From positions 1 through 7,123 of the forward strand of contig JAYYDT010000067.1 in NCBI GenBank assembly GCA_036160575.1: 7,123 bases of DNA, given 5' to 3'. Of this stretch, positions 5,135 to 7,123 are shown one piece after another; the stretch's first letter is position 1, and every line of letters begins with the position of its first letter. The notes under the pieces are model-generated. The model ran no database searches and had not been told where the DNA came from. It saw only the letters and a program-made list of their open reading frames with translations. The translations under genes were made by a program, and so were the position numbers. This DNA comes from TMED26 sp002694075 (lineage in GTDB: Bacteria > Pseudomonadota > Alphaproteobacteria > Thalassobaculales > Thalassobaculaceae).

Positions 5135-5182
5135 ATGTATGGGCACCATAGTCATCCCAGGTCCATCGCGGGGTCTCGCATC

Positions 5183-6226
5183 ATGTCAACCGCCTCAGCC
5201 AAGCCTCTGCTCGACTGCCTCAATGGTCAAACTCAAGCTGTGCCGCCAGTTTGGCTCATGCGTCAAGCTGGTCGCTATTTACCTGAATACCGCGCGCTAC
5301 GCGCCGAAGTCCCGGACTTTCTTACGCTATGTTTCACGCCCGATCTAGCCAGCGAGGTCACCCTTCAGCCCATCATTCGCTACGCTATGGATGGCGCAAT
5401 TTTATTTTCAGATATTCTCGTGATCCCCCATGCTCTCGGTCAATCGGTCAGCTTTTTACCGGGCAAAGGACCGGTGTTGGCGGCTTTGTCGCAAGAGCGC
5501 TACATCCCGGCTTTCGACGCTGACCGGTTAGATGAAACCATTGGCGCGGTTTATCAAACCGTGAGCCAAGTTAAAAAGAGACTGCCGGCGGCGTGCACCC
5601 TCATTGGCTTTTGCGGTGGTCCTTGGACTGTCGCGACTTACATGGTCGAAGGCGGATCTAGCCGCGATTTTCAAAAAACCAAGACCTGGGCTTTTCGTGA
5701 ACCGCAAAGTTTTAGCCGGTTAATTGACGTCATTTGCGATGCGTCCATCGCTTACCTTAGCGGTCAAATCGAAGCGGGCGCCGATGCCATAAAAATTTTT
5801 GACAGTTGGGCCGGGGTTCTGCCGCCGGCGGATTTCGCAAAATGGGTGATTGCGCCAACGTCACGGATTGTAACAACATTGCACGCGCGATATCCCCATG
5901 TACCGATCATCGGATTCCCACGCGGCGCAGGCGCCCAATACGTTGATTATTTAGCGCAAACCGGCGTGCATGGGATCGCGATCGATAGCGGCGTGCCACC
6001 GAGATGGGCGGCAACGCAATTGCAAGGAGCGGCGGCTGTACAGGGCAATCTCGATCCCATTTACCTGCTGGCTGGCGGCGATGGTATGGAACGAGAAATA
6101 GCATCAATCCGCGACGCTCTTGGTAAAGGAAGGTTCATTTTTAATCTGGGCCACGGGGTTGTACCACAAACACCGCCGGAGCATGTGGCGGCGATGGTCG
6201 CGGCGGTACGCGCGGGCTCCCACTGA
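5183..6226 (+). CDS. hemE: Uroporphyrinogen decarboxylase
   Basis: A 347-residue HemE, normal length for the family. It removes four carboxyl groups from uroporphyrinogen III to give coproporphyrinogen III, a cytosolic step of haem (and, where present, chlorophyll) synthesis. The N-terminal signature PPVWLMRQAGRYLPEYR (21-37) carries R27 and R31. D77 in FSDILVIPHALG is the key substrate-binding aspartate, Y153 is in GGPWTVATYM, S208 is in DSWAG, and H324 is in NLGHGVVPQTPPEHV. These correspond to R37, R41, D86, Y164, S219 and H339 of human UROD, so the active site is complete. The ATG at 5183 is chosen because MSTASAKPLLDCLNG matches usual HemE N-termini; an in-frame ATG at 5135 would add 16 unrelated residues. 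A GGGG about nine bases upstream is a modest Shine-Dalgarno. It borders the putative origin and is followed by hemH after 55 bases. Confidence 0.98.
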   Translation: MSTASAKPLLDCLNGQTQAVPPVWLMRQAGRYLPEYRALRAEVPDFLTLCFTPDLASEVTLQPIIRYAMDGAILFSDILVIPHALGQSVSFLPGKGPVLAALSQERYIPAFDADRLDETIGAVYQTVSQVKKRLPAACTLIGFCGGPWTVATYMVEGGSSRDFQKTKTWAFREPQSFSRLIDVICDASIAYLSGQIEAGADAIKIFDSWAGVLPPADFAKWVIAPTSRIVTTLHARYPHVPIIGFPRGAGAQYVDYLAQTGVHGIAIDSGVPPRWAATQLQGAAAVQGNLDPIYLLAGGDGMEREIASIRDALGKGRFIFNLGHGVVPQTPPEHVAAMVAAVRAGSH

Positions 6227-6281
6227 TGAATTTAGTGGCGCGGTGTTTGTGTTATCAGCTGTCTGACCTATATCTCACGCC

Positions 6282-7123
6282 ATGGAAGACAAACGCCTCG
6301 CCATTGTCCTGTTTAATCTCGGCGGACCCGATAAGCCAGAATCCGTCCAGTCGTTTTTATTCAATCTATTCAACGATAAAGCGATTATTGGTCTGCCGCA
6401 GCCAATGCGCTTTTTAATCGCTAAGTTGATATCGGCGCGGCGCGCGCCAATCGCGCGTGAGATATATGAACATCTTGGGGGTGGCTCGCCCTTGGTGCCC
6501 AATACCGAGGCCCAGGCTGAAGCCCTCACCGCCGCCCTCGACGATCTCGGTGAGGTGCGTTGTTTCATGGCAATGCGCTATTGGCATCCGATGACCGAGG
6601 CAGCGGCGGCGGCGGTGAAAGCTTTCGACCCAGCTCGGATTATCCTGCTCCCGCTCTACCCGCAATTTTCGACCACAACCACGGGATCCTCCTTTGGCGC
6701 GTGGCGAAAAGCGGCGGCAGCCATCGGGTTGACCGCGCCGACACGGACAGTTTGTTGTTATCCAACCGAGGCGGGTTTTATCGCCGAAAGTCAGCGGCTC
6801 ATCCAAGCCGAATTAGCGACGTTAGAAGGCGACGCGCCAATCCGGATGCTCTATTCGGCTCATGGCCTACCAAAGAAAATTGTCGCTGGCGGCGACCCCT
6901 ATCAGGCGCAAGTGGAAATGACGGCGGGGGCTATCGCTGCTGGGATCGACGATTCACGCGTGGAAAATGTCGTTTGTTTTCAAAGTCGGGTTGGCCCTCT
7001 GGAGTGGATCGGTCCGGCGACCGAAGATGAAATCGCGCGCGCCGGTGATGATGGGTGTCGAGTCGTTATTTTTCCGCTCGCTTTTGTTTCCGAACACTCC
7101 GAGACCCTGGTCGAATTGGACAT
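6282..7123 (+). CDS. hemH: Ferrochelatase, N-terminal 280 codons (3' end outside window)
   Basis: The reading frame is open from the ATG to the window edge, 280 codons plus two bases, of a family usually about 320-360 residues. Ferrochelatase inserts Fe2+ into protoporphyrin IX, the last step of protohaem synthesis. It starts MEDKRLAIVLFNLGGPD, the standard beginning. It has YEHLGGGSPL (62-71), AMRYWHPMT (97-105), LPLYPQFSTTTTGSSF (123-138), the catalytic histidine H194 in SAHGLP, FQSRVGPLEWIGP (233-245) and VSEHSETLVELD (269-280) with the conserved glutamate E271. Both key active-site residues are therefore within the visible part. The start gives the correct N-terminus, but no clear Shine-Dalgarno precedes it, so translation may be weak or helped by the upstream hemE ribosomes. 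hemE-hemH adjacency near the origin is common in alphaproteobacteria. Confidence 0.97.
   Translation, partial: MEDKRLAIVLFNLGGPDKPESVQSFLFNLFNDKAIIGLPQPMRFLIAKLISARRAPIAREIYEHLGGGSPLVPNTEAQAEALTAALDDLGEVRCFMAMRYWHPMTEAAAAAVKAFDPARIILLPLYPQFSTTTTGSSFGAWRKAAAAIGLTAPTRTVCCYPTEAGFIAESQRLIQAELATLEGDAPIRMLYSAHGLPKKIVAGGDPYQAQVEMTAGAIAAGIDDSRVENVVCFQSRVGPLEWIGPATEDEIARAGDDGCRVVIFPLAFVSEHSETLVELD

Larger units (their letters stand above)
4731..5182. other. Putative chromosomal replication origin (oriC) between ppsR and hemE
   Basis: A 452-base gap without a credible gene. In Caulobacter crescentus the experimentally mapped origin lies between hemE and the RP001 homologue, and the same place was proposed for Rickettsia; exactly these two genes flank this gap, in divergent orientation. 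Origin-like content seen here: TTTTACACA at 5085-5093, a full match to the relaxed DnaA box TTWTNCACA; TTATCCCCA (minus, 4878-4886) and TTTTCCCCA (4988-4996), one mismatch each; weaker two-mismatch boxes at 4740-4748, 4755-4763, 4783-4791, 5008-5016 and 5063-5071; an AT-rich G-free tract at 5071-5117; and GANTC sites at 4808, 4831 and 4913. By hand estimate, the two-mismatch boxes are at chance level. The promoters of ppsR and hemE must also lie here. No IHF-site match was found. Assignment is mainly by synteny, supported by these sites. Confidence 0.8.

Noticed and set aside
5135..5182. Longer hemE reading starting at 5135
   Set aside because: The added 16 residues do not resemble HemE, and the sequence fits an untranslated leader after the AT-rich tract.
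6226..6417. 63-codon frame starting in the hemE stop codon
   Set aside because: It runs into hemH in another frame and its product resembles nothing; it is at most a reinitiation frame.
1..7123. Mobile elements, CRISPR, tRNA/rRNA, toxin-antitoxin or defence genes
   Set aside because: Every long open frame is explained by a housekeeping family or is a shadow, and no spaced repeats, terminal repeats or transposase motifs were seen on either strand.

Overview
The window reads as the chromosomal replication-origin neighbourhood of an alphaproteobacterium. Nine protein genes and one partial first gene can be identified from conserved motifs. Their order (Tim44-like, fxsA, histidine phosphatase, secB, then on the other strand dnaQ, coaE, maf and the PPDK/PEP-synthase regulatory protein, then hemE and hemH) matches the alphaproteobacterial core cluster. 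In Caulobacter crescentus the mapped origin lies between hemE and the homologue of Rickettsia RP001, which is the regulatory-protein family found here. A Rhodospirillales-like bacterium is my best guess, but the sequence does not fix the order or genus.

Left part (1-1984). A Tim44-like membrane-anchored protein (minus strand, its 3' end outside the window) diverges from fxsA. fxsA is followed by a histidine-phosphatase-superfamily gene and secB, all on the plus strand with gaps of under 30 nt and clear Shine-Dalgarno sequences. This looks like one operon.

Middle part (1981-4730). A tight minus-strand operon runs regulatory protein, maf, coaE, dnaQ. maf starts one base after the preceding stop, and dnaQ overlaps coaE by 11 nt. 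The end of dnaQ overlaps the end of secB by 4 nt, tail to tail. The aroE gene that often sits between maf and coaE in alphaproteobacteria is absent.

Origin region (4731-5182). This 452-base non-coding gap separates the divergent regulatory-protein and hemE genes. It carries one full match and two single-mismatch matches to the DnaA box, an AT-rich 47-nt G-free tract, a near-match to a CtrA site overlapping the best DnaA box, three GANTC sites and several short inverted repeats. The genes on either side point away from it, so they are transcribed in the direction of the predicted replication forks.

Right part (5183-7123). hemE (uroporphyrinogen decarboxylase) and hemH (ferrochelatase, cut by the window edge) cover a middle and the final step of haem synthesis.

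I found no mobile element, CRISPR array, tRNA, rRNA, toxin-antitoxin or defence system. The most interesting element is the putative oriC and its unusual DnaA-box variants. The genes themselves are ordinary housekeeping genes.
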